Shown piece after piece: positions 1 through 10,247 of a DNA stretch of 52,197 nt; the stretch's first letter is position 1; each line of letters opens with the position of its first letter. The translations under genes and the position numbers were made by a program. The notes below the pieces were generated by a model, which saw nothing but the letters and a program-made list of their open reading frames with translations, was not told the origin of the DNA and did not search any database. This DNA comes from Chloroflexota bacterium (GTDB lineage: Bacteria; Chloroflexota; Limnocylindria; Limnocylindrales; CSP1-4), in the NCBI GenBank assembly GCA_030446555.1, contig JAUJNA010000002.1:18140-70336 (forward strand), in the 5' to 3' direction.

Positions 1-574
1 TCCCGGCCTCGATCGGTCGGCCGCCCGAGAGCTCGCGCAGGCTGGTCATGGAGCCAGAGAGATGCGGCGGGAAGTCGGCCGCGGCCCAGTCGGTGTTGAC
101 GCCGATGCCGATCACGGCGTGCCGCAGCCTGGGATCGCTGGCACGGCCACTCGGGTCCGGGGGACCGAGCAGGTCCGCGTCCGCCGTCGTCTCGCCCAGC
201 ACGCCTGCCACCTTGAGCAAGCGACCGTCCATGCCGTCCGCGACCAGGTCGTTGGGCCACTTGAGCCACAGCGTGCCGTCTCGCAGGCCCGCCACATCCT
301 CGCCCGCGTCGAGCATCGCGAGCGCCGCGGTGGCCGCCAGGCGCCAGGCGTGCCGAAGAGGCAGATGACTGGGCGTGAAGCCGGCCGAGACGAGGAGCGC
401 GGCTCCCGCCGGGGCCGACCAGTCGCGGCCCTGCCGCCCGCGGCCCTGCGTCTGCTCGTCGGCGACCGCGACGCAGACGCCTGGGATGCCCTCCTCCAGC
501 CACTCACGGACGATGCGCTGGGTCGAATCGACGGACGCGAACCGCCCCAGACGGCTGATGAACGCTTCCCGCAT
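1..574 (-). CDS. birA: biotin--[acetyl-CoA-carboxylase] ligase (C-terminus beyond window edge)
   Basis: Reverse-strand reading gives MREAFISRLGRFASVDSTQRIVREWLEEGIPGVCVAVADEQTQGRGRQGRDWSAPAGAALLVS...LWLKWPNDLVADGMDGRLLKVAGVLGE...; hallmark GRGRxGRxW and KWPNDL motifs. Not in the ORF track because it runs off the window edge. Start approximate. Confidence 0.9.
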   Translation of the reverse strand, partial: MREAFISRLGRFASVDSTQRIVREWLEEGIPGVCVAVADEQTQGRGRQGRDWSAPAGAALLVSAGFTPSHLPLRHAWRLAATAALAMLDAGEDVAGLRDGTLWLKWPNDLVADGMDGRLLKVAGVLGETTADADLLGPPDPSGRASDPRLRHAVIGIGVNTDWAAADFPPHLSGSMTSLRELSGGRPIEAG

Positions 575-827
575 GCCCACATGGTGCGCCAGGGCTCGCC
601 ACGTGGTCCCACGGGCATGGCCGCGCGGCCGACGATCGGTTCGCACGGCTCAGCCACCCACGGGCTGGTACGTGCCGGTCCGGGGCATCGTTCGTACGCC
701 CTGATCGCCTGATGGGTATCGCGAGCGTGACGCCGCGTGGACGATCGCTGGATGCGCCCTTAGCAGCTCTCCCATGGCTGACGCGTACAGCCCTCGCGCC
801 CTCCCCGCGACTGCTCGGCGAGGTCGA

Positions 828-1733
828 TCAGCTCCCGGGCAGCGGCTTCAGGAGCTCTGGCAACGTGACGAAGCCGTAGCCGCGGGCCCGATACGCCGCC
901 ACGATGAGCGGCAGTGCGTCGGCGCTCGCCGGGTTGTTGCAGTGCATCAGGACGATGGCCCCGCGATGCCCTTGGGAAGCGTTCCGTGCGAGCCGCGCAG
1001 GATCCAGGGCACCCGTGGAACCGTCACCGGCACTCGGGCCCCAGAGAGCCATGGTGTGGAGTCCGAGCACACCGGCGATGCGCAGGACCCGTGCGTCCCA
1101 TGATCCGTACGGTGGCCGGAAGACCGGAAGGAGCGGCGCCTTCACGATCCGCTCGATGCGGCGCTTGGATCCGGCGAGCTGTCGCTTGACGCTGACGTCC
1201 TCGATGGCGACGAGGTCGCGGTGCGTCAGCGTGTGGACGCCGATGGGATGACCCGCTGCGGCGATCTCGCGCCACAGGGCTCGGTCGTTGTTGACGCCCA
1301 CCAGCGTCGGGAAGAAGGTCGCCGGGATGCGCGCCGCCTGGAGGTACTCGAACATCCGCCGGCAGGTCTCAGGGTGCAGCCCGTCGTCGATGGTCAGGGC
1401 CACCACCGGCGGAGCCGCGCCGGGATACTTGTAGACGACGCGCGCAGGGGCACCCGGGACCTCCGCCGGCCAAGGCTCCCACGACGGGATGACGAAGCCC
1501 CCCGGCGCACTGGCGGTGGGTGACGCCGACGCTGACAGGCCGGGCGAGCTGCTGGCTTTGGGCGACGCGGATGACGGCACCGACGGCCCCGGCGACGTCG
1601 AGGGTCGTGGCGACGGCGCGCGCGAGGTCGACGTCGATGCCGGGCTGGGCTCCGAGGTGGACTGACACGCGACCCCAAGGAGCGCGAGGCTGAGGATGAC
1701 CGCCCCCGGTGACGATCCGTTGGATCGGGTCAC
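828..1733 (-). CDS. polysaccharide deacetylase family lipoprotein
   Basis: LTIDDGLHPETCRRMFEYL...PATFF...GVHTLTHRDL...FRPPYGSWD motifs of NodB-type deacetylase; lipobox LALLGVAC; likely GTG start (VTRSNGSSPGAV) just downstream of the thrC-like stop. Confidence 0.85.
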   Translation of the reverse strand: MTRSNGSSPGAVILSLALLGVACQSTSEPSPASTSTSRAPSPRPSTSPGPSVPSSASPKASSSPGLSASASPTASAPGGFVIPSWEPWPAEVPGAPARVVYKYPGAAPPVVALTIDDGLHPETCRRMFEYLQAARIPATFFPTLVGVNNDRALWREIAAAGHPIGVHTLTHRDLVAIEDVSVKRQLAGSKRRIERIVKAPLLPVFRPPYGSWDARVLRIAGVLGLHTMALWGPSAGDGSTGALDPARLARNASQGHRGAIVLMHCNNPASADALPLIVAAYRARGYGFVTLPELLKPLPGS

Positions 1734-1743
1734 GCGGGCCGCC

Positions 1744-2811
1744 TCACCAGCCCACGGCGCGGCGGATGCCGGTCGCCGTGGCAGCAGCCTCCAGGCGGGG
1801 ATGGGCGGACTCCCCGCCGGCCGCTTCGGGATCCGCGAGCCCATGGCCCGTCAGGACACAGACGATCGTGCCGCCGGGATCGATCGCTCCCTGCGAAGCG
1901 AGCTTGCGGACACCGGCCACCGAGGCAGCGCTCCGAGGGTCGCACGAGAGGCCTTCGTGGCGGCGGATGTCCCGGTAGGCGCTCGCGATCTGCTCCTCGG
2001 TCACAGCGTCGATGCGCCCGCCGGAGTCGTCCCTCGCACGGATCGCTCGCTCGCTGATCGGGCGGTGGCCGGTCCGGTCGGCAGTGGCCGTCTGGAAACC
2101 CAGCATCACCGGCACCGTCTCCACGAGCCTGGCAGCCCGGTACTCACCGAACCCCTGCCAGTAGGCCGTCAGGTCCGCCCCGTCGTCGACCGGAACGGCG
2201 AGGTGATCCGGCGCGCCGCCCAGATCCTCGCAGACCTCGAAAGCGGCCGTCTTCTGCCCCTCGATGCTCAGCGGGCCGACCGGATCGACCCGCCTCACCG
2301 GCCGCGCGAGGTCCGGAGCCGCCACCAGGTCCGCGACCGCAGCGTGGGCGTCGGCCCACCCGCCATCCACAGCGACGACATGCGCCCCGGCCGCCTCGGC
2401 CCGTAGGATGCTCGTGGCTGCCGCGATGTCCGCCCGCGGAGCCACGACGATCACCTCCATCCCGGTATGGGCGCCGTACGCGGCGGCCGATGCGGCCGTG
2501 CTGCCCGTCGAGACGCAGATGAGCGCCCGGCTTCCCTCCTCCAGCGCTCTGGCCACGACCAGGACCATGCCGCGATCCTTGGACGAGCCGGTGGGATTCT
2601 GTGTCTCCATCTTGAGGTGCAGGAGCGGACAGCCGATGGCACGGCCCAGCCTCCGTGCGTGGATCAGCGGCGTGAAGCCCTCCCCCAGCGAGATGAGCGG
2701 CGTGGCGTCATCGGTGGGCAAGAAGGACTCGAACCGCTCGAGGAGGCGCGGACGCGCCCCGGCCGTGGCCTGCTGCTGGCGCAGCTGCCGCAGCACCTCA
2801 CTCATGCGCAT
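1744..2811 (-). CDS. thrC: threonine synthase-like PLP-dependent enzyme
   Basis: LISLGEGFTPLIHARRLG...LLHLKMETQNPTGSSKDRGM...CVSTGSTAASAAAYGAHTGMEVIVVAP; PLP lysine in SSKDRG. Confidence 0.82.
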   Translation of the reverse strand: MRMSEVLRQLRQQQATAGARPRLLERFESFLPTDDATPLISLGEGFTPLIHARRLGRAIGCPLLHLKMETQNPTGSSKDRGMVLVVARALEEGSRALICVSTGSTAASAAAYGAHTGMEVIVVAPRADIAAATSILRAEAAGAHVVAVDGGWADAHAAVADLVAAPDLARPVRRVDPVGPLSIEGQKTAAFEVCEDLGGAPDHLAVPVDDGADLTAYWQGFGEYRAARLVETVPVMLGFQTATADRTGHRPISERAIRARDDSGGRIDAVTEEQIASAYRDIRRHEGLSCDPRSAASVAGVRKLASQGAIDPGGTIVCVLTGHGLADPEAAGGESAHPRLEAAATATGIRRAVGW

Positions 2812-2967
2812 CGTTGCGAGCCTAGCAGTCAGGCCTCGCGGCCACGGTCACGTTCCCGTCCGGTTAGATCGGCTACGTTCGAGGAGTACGCCCGCGCTCG
2901 CCTCGGGGACGGGGGCTACGTGCGGTACGCCCGACCGCGGCGCGCTGTCAAGCCGCCCGGATCGACG

Positions 2968-4073
2968 TCAGGGCGCCCGCTTCCAGAGCTCGATCCCCCT
3001 CATGCCGTCGTTCGCGCGGAAGAAGAGCGTCCCGCGCACGTTGGTGAACTCGCCCAAGAGGGACTCGCCGCCTGGGTTCGGGTTGATGTCGGCGACCAGC
3101 TTCGTGCCCGCGGCCGTTCCGTCGCTCTTCCAGAGCTCCCGGCCGCGCGTCCCGTCCTCCGCCTGGTAGAACAGGGTGCCCGCCACGTTGGTGAGCTGCG
3201 CCGGGTACGAGCCGCCGCCGGGGATGTCCTTGACGAGCCGTGTGCCGGACGCGGTGCCGTCGCTCTTCCAGAGCTCGTAGCCGCTGACGGTCCCGTCCGT
3301 GGCGGCGAAGAAGAGCGTGCCCGCGACGTTCGTGAGGTCGAACGGCTCCGAGTCGCCAACGGGGTTGATGTCCTTGACGCGGGTCGTTCCCGCGCTCGTG
3401 CCGTCGCTCTTCCACAGCTCGTAGCCACTCGTCGGCTCGCGCCCGGAGAAGTACAAGGTCCCGCCCATCTTGGTGAGACCGGCATACAGAGAGGAGGACT
3501 CGGGGCCCGGGTGGATGTCCTTGACACGCTTCGTGCCGGCGGCCGTGCCGTCGCTCTTCCAGAGCTCATCGCCGCTGGTCGCATCGTGTAGCCGGAAGTA
3601 CAGCGTGCCCGCGACGTTCGTGAGATCGGACGGCCCGGGGCCGGTCGCCTTGACCAGCACCGTGCCGGCGGCCGTGCCGTCGCTCTTCAGAGGCCGAAGC
3701 CGCCGGCTGGGTTCCTTCCTCCGAAGTAGAGCGTGCCCGCGACGTTCGTGAGATACGACGGCCACGAGGGAGAGGCACCAGGGTGGATGTCCTTCACCAG
3801 CACCGTGCCGCCCGCCGTGCCGTCGCTCTTCCAAAGCTCCTCGCCGCTGATACCGTCATCCGCTGTGAAGTACAGGGTGGAGCCGATCCTGGTGAGCTCC
3901 TCAGGCTCGGAGCTTCCCGATGGGTTGATGTCCCTGACCAGCTCCGGCGGAGCGGCTGCGACTGCGACTGCGTTGCCGAGGACGAGGGCGACGACCAATG
4001 TCCCGGCATTCACGAGGACTCGGCGACGCGGCCCGAGGGTATCGTGCCCGTCTTGCGGATCGATGCGGCTCAT
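2968..4073 (-). CDS. secreted ELWxxDGT-repeat protein, interrupted by a 1-nt frameshift near 3688
   Basis: Signal peptide (LVVALVLGNAVAVAAA) and repeated ELWKSDGTxxGT...LTNVAGTLYF units; reading frame moves from ORF 3687..4073 to ORF 2968..3834 inside a repeat unit. Confidence 0.8.
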
Positions 4074-5527
4074 CGCGCCCGCTTCCAGAGCTCGATGCCC
4101 CTCATCCCGTCGTTCGCGCTGAAGAAGAGCGTGCCGCCCACGTTGGTGAGGTAGTCCGGGGAGGAGCTGCCATTCGGGTTCGGGTTGGTGTCGGCGACGA
4201 GCTTCGTCCCGGCCGCGGTCCCGTCGCTCCTCCAGAGCTCCCGGCCGCTCGCCCCGCCATCCGCGCTGAAGTACAGCAGGCCCGCGACGTTCGTGAGCTC
4301 CTCCGGTTCCGAGGCGCCGGTGCCCGGAACGATGTCCTTGACCCGCTTCGTGCCGGCCGCCGTGCCGTCGCTCTTCCAGAGCTCCCAGCTGCTGGTCCCG
4401 TCATCGGCGACGAAGAACAGGGTCCCGCCGACGTCGGTCAGGTAGTACGGATACGAGTTGGCGCCACCGGCATTGATGTCCTTGACGCGTTTCGTGCCCG
4501 TCGCCGTCCCGTCGCTCTTCCACAGCTCCTCGCCCCTGGTCGGCTCGTACGCCGCGAAGTAGACGGTTCCGGAGACGTTGGTCAGCTCCTGCGGCCCGCC
4601 GTAGGTGTCCTTGACGCGCTTCGTGCCGGCCGCCGTGCCGTCGCTCTTCCACAGGTCGTAGCCGCTGGTGCCGTCGTTCGCGCTGAAGTACAGGGTCCGG
4701 CCGACGTGCATGAGGTCGTGCGGGATCGAGCCGGTGCTGCCGGGAAGGATGTCCTTGATGCGCTTCGTGCCGGTCGCGGTCCCGTCGCTCTTCCATAGCT
4801 CTTCGCCACTCGCGCCGTCGTCCGCCTCGAAGAAGAGGGTTCCCGCGACGTTGGTGAACTCCTCCGGGGCGGAGCTTCCGGGACCAGGCGCGATGTCCAT
4901 TACGAGTTTCGTGCCTGCCGCCGTGCCGTCGCTCTTCCACAGCTCCCTGCCACTCGCACCGTCGTCCGCCTGGAAGAACAGGGTCCCGCCGACGTTCGTG
5001 AGCTCGGACGGGTAGGACCAGTCGGTGCCCGGATCGATGTCCTCGACCAGCACGGTGCCTGCCGCTGTGCCGTCGCTCTTCCAGAGCTCCGCGCCGCTCA
5101 TGAAGTGGTAAGCGCGGAAGAACAGGGTGCCTCCGACGTTCGTTAGCTCCTGCGGGTAGGACCCGTCGCCGCCCGGGTAGATATCGCTGACGATCACCGT
5201 GCCGGCTGCCGTGCCATCGCTCTTCCAGAGCTCGGGACCGTTGGTCCCGTCATCCGCTGTGAAGTACAGGGTGGAGCCGATCCTGGTGAGCTCGTATGGG
5301 GCGGAGCTGCCCGTCGGGTTGATGTCCTCCACCAGCTGTGGGGGAGCTGCGGTGACCGCCGCCACGTTGCCGATGACCAGGGCGACGACCAGCGTCCCGA
5401 TCGCGGCCAGGAGCCTGTGCTCCTGCCCCCGGAGGGACCGCCGTCCTGCGTGACGGCGCGATCCCAAGACGCGCGCCGGATCGGCGCTCGGGTCGGTGCC
5501 GGGAACGTGTGCGCCTGGGTGATCCAT
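4070..5527 (-). CDS. secreted ELWxxDGT-repeat protein (8 full repeats plus terminal ELWKRAR)
   Basis: Tandem ~47-49 aa repeats ELWKSDGTAAGTxLVxDIxPG...ELTNVGGTLFF; signal peptide LLAAIGTLVVALVIGNVAAVTAA; AGGAGG-like RBS before ATG at 5527; ATGA overlap with next gene. Confidence 0.88.
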   Translation of the reverse strand: MDHPGAHVPGTDPSADPARVLGSRRHAGRRSLRGQEHRLLAAIGTLVVALVIGNVAAVTAAPPQLVEDINPTGSSAPYELTRIGSTLYFTADDGTNGPELWKSDGTAAGTVIVSDIYPGGDGSYPQELTNVGGTLFFRAYHFMSGAELWKSDGTAAGTVLVEDIDPGTDWSYPSELTNVGGTLFFQADDGASGRELWKSDGTAAGTKLVMDIAPGPGSSAPEEFTNVAGTLFFEADDGASGEELWKSDGTATGTKRIKDILPGSTGSIPHDLMHVGRTLYFSANDGTSGYDLWKSDGTAAGTKRVKDTYGGPQELTNVSGTVYFAAYEPTRGEELWKSDGTATGTKRVKDINAGGANSYPYYLTDVGGTLFFVADDGTSSWELWKSDGTAAGTKRVKDIVPGTGASEPEELTNVAGLLYFSADGGASGRELWRSDGTAAGTKLVADTNPNPNGSSSPDYLTNVGGTLFFSANDGMRGIELWKRAR

Positions 5528-5732
5528 CTCCCCTCCTGTGCGACCGGGGCTCACGGTCGTGATGAACGGATGGTCGGTCGGTCCGCGCGAGCCGCGGGGA
5601 CCGTTCCGTGCGGGCCTGGAGGCCGTGCTGTAGCCGCTGCAGCCTTGAACGAAGGTCCCTCCACCTTCATCTCGATCTCCTTCCTACTGGCCTTCTTTTG
5701 AAACCTGCCTTGTTCCCGGATACCGAAGCTCT

Positions 5733-6803
5733 CTAGCGGCGACCGTAGGTCAACGCATGGGTCGGGGTCAGATCCAGGCTGCCCACGTCGCGGAAGCCGT
5801 GCCGCTCGAGCAGGTCGATGTAGAACTGTGTCGGCAGCAGCTGGTCGTCGATCTGTGCCTCGAAGAACTGGATGCCGGACATGAACCGGCCGGGCGGCGT
5901 CCGCAGCCCCTCCGGAGTAGACGGGAACGGGAAGTCGGAGACGACGAAATGGCCGTCCGGTCGCAGGTGATCGCGGACGTTCTCGACCACCCGCTCGACA
6001 TCGCGCGCCTCGTGGAGGCTGATGTTGATCGAGACGAGGTCGAACCGCGTGTCGAGGGCGAGGTCCTCCAGCGTGCTCTGGACGAGCTGGACGCGCTGCT
6101 CGAGGCCCGCGGCGGCGAGCTTGGCCGAGGCCAGCTCGAGCGAGTACGCGTCGCCGTCGACCCCGACGATCCGGCAGCGTGGATACGTCTCGGCGAGGCG
6201 GACGAGCCCGATGCCAGCGCCGCAGGCCAGCTCGAGCACGTCCGCGCCGGCGTCCAGCCGCTCGGCGAGACCGGGCACCAGGTTGAAGCCGCCGGGGATG
6301 AGCCGGACGTTGAAGCCGCGCCCGGTCCCGCTGACGGCGCTGATGAAGTCAGGGCCGGTCTTGTCCCACCAGCTCCGCTCGCCCGACGGGAGCGTCTCCG
6401 TGAACCGGTCGAACAGCTCGGGCTGCTCGAAGATCACGAAGGCCGCGCCGAGCTGTGCCGGTGAGGTCGGATCGAGGAGCAAGCTCTCCATGTGCGGGGC
6501 GAGGACGTACCGATCGCCGTCGGCGATGTCGGCACGCTCCAGCGTCTCGGCGGCGAAGGCGGAGCGGCACCACACCGCCGTATAGAACGGGTCGATCTTC
6601 AGCTCCGCGGCGAGCTCCGGGGGTGCGATGCCGTCGGTGTGACGGGCGATCGCCTCGTAGATGCCGTGCTCGAGGCCGATCTTCACCGTCCGATACCCGA
6701 CGTAACCGGCGATCTGGGCGACGAGCTTGCCGGCCTGCTCCTTGACCGTGGGTTCGGTGGGTGCCGTGGTGGTGGCAGTCGCCACGGGGGCTGCGGTCGT
6801 CAT
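5733..6803 (-). CDS. class I SAM-dependent methyltransferase
   Basis: VLELACGAGIGLVRLAETYPRCRIVGVDGD motif I/II; FDLVSINISLHEARD; DGHFVVSDFPF; MTTAAP start preceded by AAGGAAG. Confidence 0.85.
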   Translation of the reverse strand: MTTAAPVATATTTAPTEPTVKEQAGKLVAQIAGYVGYRTVKIGLEHGIYEAIARHTDGIAPPELAAELKIDPFYTAVWCRSAFAAETLERADIADGDRYVLAPHMESLLLDPTSPAQLGAAFVIFEQPELFDRFTETLPSGERSWWDKTGPDFISAVSGTGRGFNVRLIPGGFNLVPGLAERLDAGADVLELACGAGIGLVRLAETYPRCRIVGVDGDAYSLELASAKLAAAGLEQRVQLVQSTLEDLALDTRFDLVSINISLHEARDVERVVENVRDHLRPDGHFVVSDFPFPSTPEGLRTPPGRFMSGIQFFEAQIDDQLLPTQFYIDLLERHGFRDVGSLDLTPTHALTYGRR

Positions 6804-7076
6804 GGTCTTCCTTTCACTGCTACGTCTGGCCGCGGCGCGCACAGTCGCAGCGGAGCCTGTGACGGGAACGCCGCCGTCGTCGCGGCCTCGCCCCGAGTGC
6901 TATCAGGACCACGCGAGCGCCCGGTGCCCGGGCAGGATGGCCGTCCCGCGCTGCAGGTTCGGCCCCTGCCGAGTACGACTCGGCGAGGAACATGTGGAGT
7001 GTCGTGTCACCGAAGGCCGCATCGCGATGGGCGCGACGGTACGGGTCTCGCCGACCGGGCGAAATCACGGAAACCC

Positions 7077-9871
7077 TCAAACGATAAGGCGGTCGCCCTC
7101 CTCGGCAAGACGGCGCGCAAGCTGCGTCCGCGACTGCACCCCGAGCTTGGCGAACGCGTGCGCCAGGTGGACTTCGACCGTGTGCACGCTCACCGAGACG
7201 GCGTGCGCGATCTCCTTGTTCGAGCGACCGTCGGCGGCCAACTCGACCACCCGGCGCTCGCTCGGCGTCAGCTCGCCGCGCGGCACCGGGGGGGGCGCGC
7301 CGGCCCCGGGGAGCTGCGGACCCGCGCGCGCCGCCCTCCCGGGGAGCCCAGGTCTTCGAACGCCGCAGCGGCGCGCTCGAGCGTCCGACGCGCCGCACCC
7401 CACCTCCGTGCGCGACGCTCGGCGCGACCAAGGATCAGGAGGCACTTGGCGGAGTCGAAGCGCAGGTCGAGGCGCTCATACGCCGCGGCCGCCGCGAGCA
7501 ACCGCCGCGCCGCCTCCTCGACCACCTCCGTCGAGCCGCCGGCTGCACCAGCCGTTGCCACGATCGCCTCGCAGCGACCGACGCTCGCTCGTGCCCAGGG
7601 GTGCGCCTGCTCCTCTGCCAGTCGAGCGAGCCGCGCCGTGACCTCCGACGCGCGGCCGGGGTCGCCCGTCTCGACGAGCGCCTCGACGAGCTCGGGCGCG
7701 ACCGGGAAGACCCCCGGATCCTCGACGCCCTCGCGCTGCATATGGTCCCAGACGGCGCCCAGCGCCCCCACGGCGCGACCCGGGTCCCCCGACAGCAGCG
7801 ACGCCATGCCGGCCGCGCGCATCGCCTCCGACCGGTGCCACGCGAATCCGCGAGCGTCCGAGCCCTCGATGGCGGTCGACGCCCATCGCTCGGCGTCGCT
7901 GGCATCGCCGCGACCCACGGCAAGGAAGGCCAGGCAGCGCTCCCGCGCCGGCTCGATCATCAGCCGCCCGCCAGGCGAGTCGTCCCACTCGCCGAGCAGC
8001 TGCTCAGCCGCCGCCCACTCGCCGGCGCGGAGCATCACCTCGGAGAGGCTCAGCCTGAGCCGGTAGGACGCCGTGAGCTCACCGCGCTCCTCGGCCTCGT
8101 GGATCATTCGCGTGAACGTGTCGCGCGCCTGGCGGACCTCGCCACGATGGGCATGGCGCTCGGCGAGCATCCATTCGAACGCGCGCGCGGTGTCGACCGA
8201 CCCCCCGGCGAGCGCCCGCGACCGGTCCAGCAGGTCGTCGATCGGCCTGCCACGGAGGATGCGCGTCCAGCCGACGGCGATGAGCACCTCGCGCTCCGCG
8301 TCGACGCCGGCGGACCGCGCACCGGGCAGCGCCTCTACCGCCCACGATCCCGCCTCCGCGATGCGCTCGACACACGCGACGGCGGTGTAGCGTACGCGCC
8401 GCGCTGCGACGAGGGCGTGGAGCGCCGGGTCAGGCGCGCTCTCGATGAGCGAGCGCTGCAGCAGCTCACCCGCCTCCGCCACCTGCGAGACGGCCAGGCG
8501 TCCGTCCGCGAGCAGCACCAACGCGCGAGCGCGCGACGGTCCGGCCGGCAGGCGATCCGCCTCGGGCTCGAGCAGATCCCTGGCGCGCTGCGGCTCCCCG
8601 GCGACCATGAGGTACTGCGCCAACGTGAGTATCCGCTCGGTCCTTCGGTCGTCTTCCGGGGGCGTCAGGCGGAGTGCATGGTCGGCCAGGGCGACCGCAT
8701 CGTCGGCCGCCCCGCGCAGATGCGCACGGCGTGCGGCATCGTCGAGCGTCGCGGCGAGTCCAGCGTCCGGCCCGTTCGCGGCGACGGCGAGGTGCCGAGC
8801 GGCGAGGTCCTCGTCGCCGACCACCCGTGCCAGCCCGCCATGGACGGCACGCCGCTCCGCGCTCGCGGAGCGCGCCAGCGCCGCGGTGGCCAGCAGTGGG
8901 TGCGCGGCACGGGCGCGCTCGCCGTCCGAGACGAGGACGCCCGCCTCCACGGCCGCCTCGAAGGCCTCCGCGCCGGCCAGCGCGGACAGCTGCGCGACAG
9001 GCAGGTCCCCGCCGACCGCGACCGCGAGAAGCGCATGCCGGACAGGGCGAGGCAACCCGGACACGCGGATGCCGAGCAGGTCCTCGACGGTGTCCGGGAT
9101 CGGGATGTCGTCGCCGATCCACGGCGCGCCCCGTTCGGACAGCGTCCGTCCGAGTGCGAGCAGGAACAGCGGGTTGCCGCGGGTCGCCTCGTGCACACGT
9201 CGCATGGCTCGTCTCGGCAGGCTGAGCGCGAGACGCTCGGCGAGCAGGTGCCTCGCGGCGCCCAGGCTGAGCAGTCCCGGCTCGATGGCCCGGACGTCCA
9301 TTCCGGAGAGTGAGCGGCGGAGCCGCGATGGCACGCCGGCCCGTTCCGCGAGCAGCCACGTCACAGGCTCGTCCGCCAGCCGGCGCGCCGCGACCGCCAA
9401 GGCGTCCTCGCTCGCCGTGTCCAGCCACTGGACGTCGTCGACGGCGATCGCGAGCGGCCCGCGCGCGGCCAAGGCGTGGAGCGCGCCGCGCGTCGCGGCG
9501 GCGATCGACCTCGGCTCCTGTGGCGCTCCGCTCGCCGGCACCCGAAGCAGCGCGACCTCGAGCGCGTGGCGCTGGGGCTCCGGAAGGGCCTCGAGCACCT
9601 CGTCGACCACAGGCTCGATGAGGTCGGCCAGCGCAGCGAGCGGGAGGCGCGTCTCGGCCTCGCCCGGTCGGGCGGTCAGCACCCGATCGCCGCGATCCCG
9701 TGCGGCGGCGACCGCAGTCTCCCAAAGCGTCGTCTTGCCGATACCCGGGGCGCCGACGATCACCAATGCGCGGACGCCGCCCGCCAGCGAGTCGGCGATC
9801 GCCGCGAGTTCCGGGTCGCGCCCGACGACGGCGGCCGGCCGTCCCGTCGTCCCGGTGGCTGGGTCCAGCAC
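7077..9871 (-). CDS. LuxR-family transcriptional regulator with N-terminal AAA ATPase (LAL type), frame interrupted near 7337
   Basis: Walker A VIVGAPGIGKTTLW, Walker B AIAVDDVQWLD; HTH ELTPSERRVVELAADGRSNKEIAHAVSVSVHTVEVHLAHAFAKLGVQSRTQLARRL lies in a different frame (ORF 7077..7445) from the ATPase/TPR part (ORF 7268..9871). Confidence 0.85.
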
Positions 9872-10247
9872 AGCGGATCCCCTTCAGCGTCGACTCTCGA
9901 CACGCTATGCATAGCACACGCGACCTAGGCGCCCTCTCACCGAGCGCGGAGGTGCTGCGCGCGACCGCGCGCCCGGGGTGCCGCGACGGCCTCGTCGGCG
10001 CCCCGCGGCCAAGGACGATGGACCGGATCGGCCTGGTGGCCACCCGACCGTGACGGACGGGTACGCAGTCCTACTGGAACGGTCGAGCGGGGGACGGGAT
10101 CTCACCGGGCGGCTGCTCCCGTAGCTGACGCCGCGATGAGCGGACGCAAGCTCCCCCGACACGACCCCGGGACCCCATCGCCGCTGGCCGACCCGCCCTG
10201 GGGAGGCCGCGCAGGCGCCCACCGGTCGGCCGAATAGACTCTAGAAG

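Noticed and set aside
4070-5527. Regular ~140-147 bp DNA repeats considered as a CRISPR or satellite array
   Set aside because: They are codon-aligned protein repeats (ELWKSDGT) inside an ORF; no short repeat/unique-spacer structure.
7601-9313. 570-aa and 489-aa + strand ORFs antisense to the LuxR regulator
   Set aside because: Long only because of high GC; the opposite strand carries the Walker and HTH motifs.
10050-10247. Possible T-box leader upstream of trpS
   Set aside because: No AGGGTGGNACCGCG T-box sequence or matching specifier architecture found.
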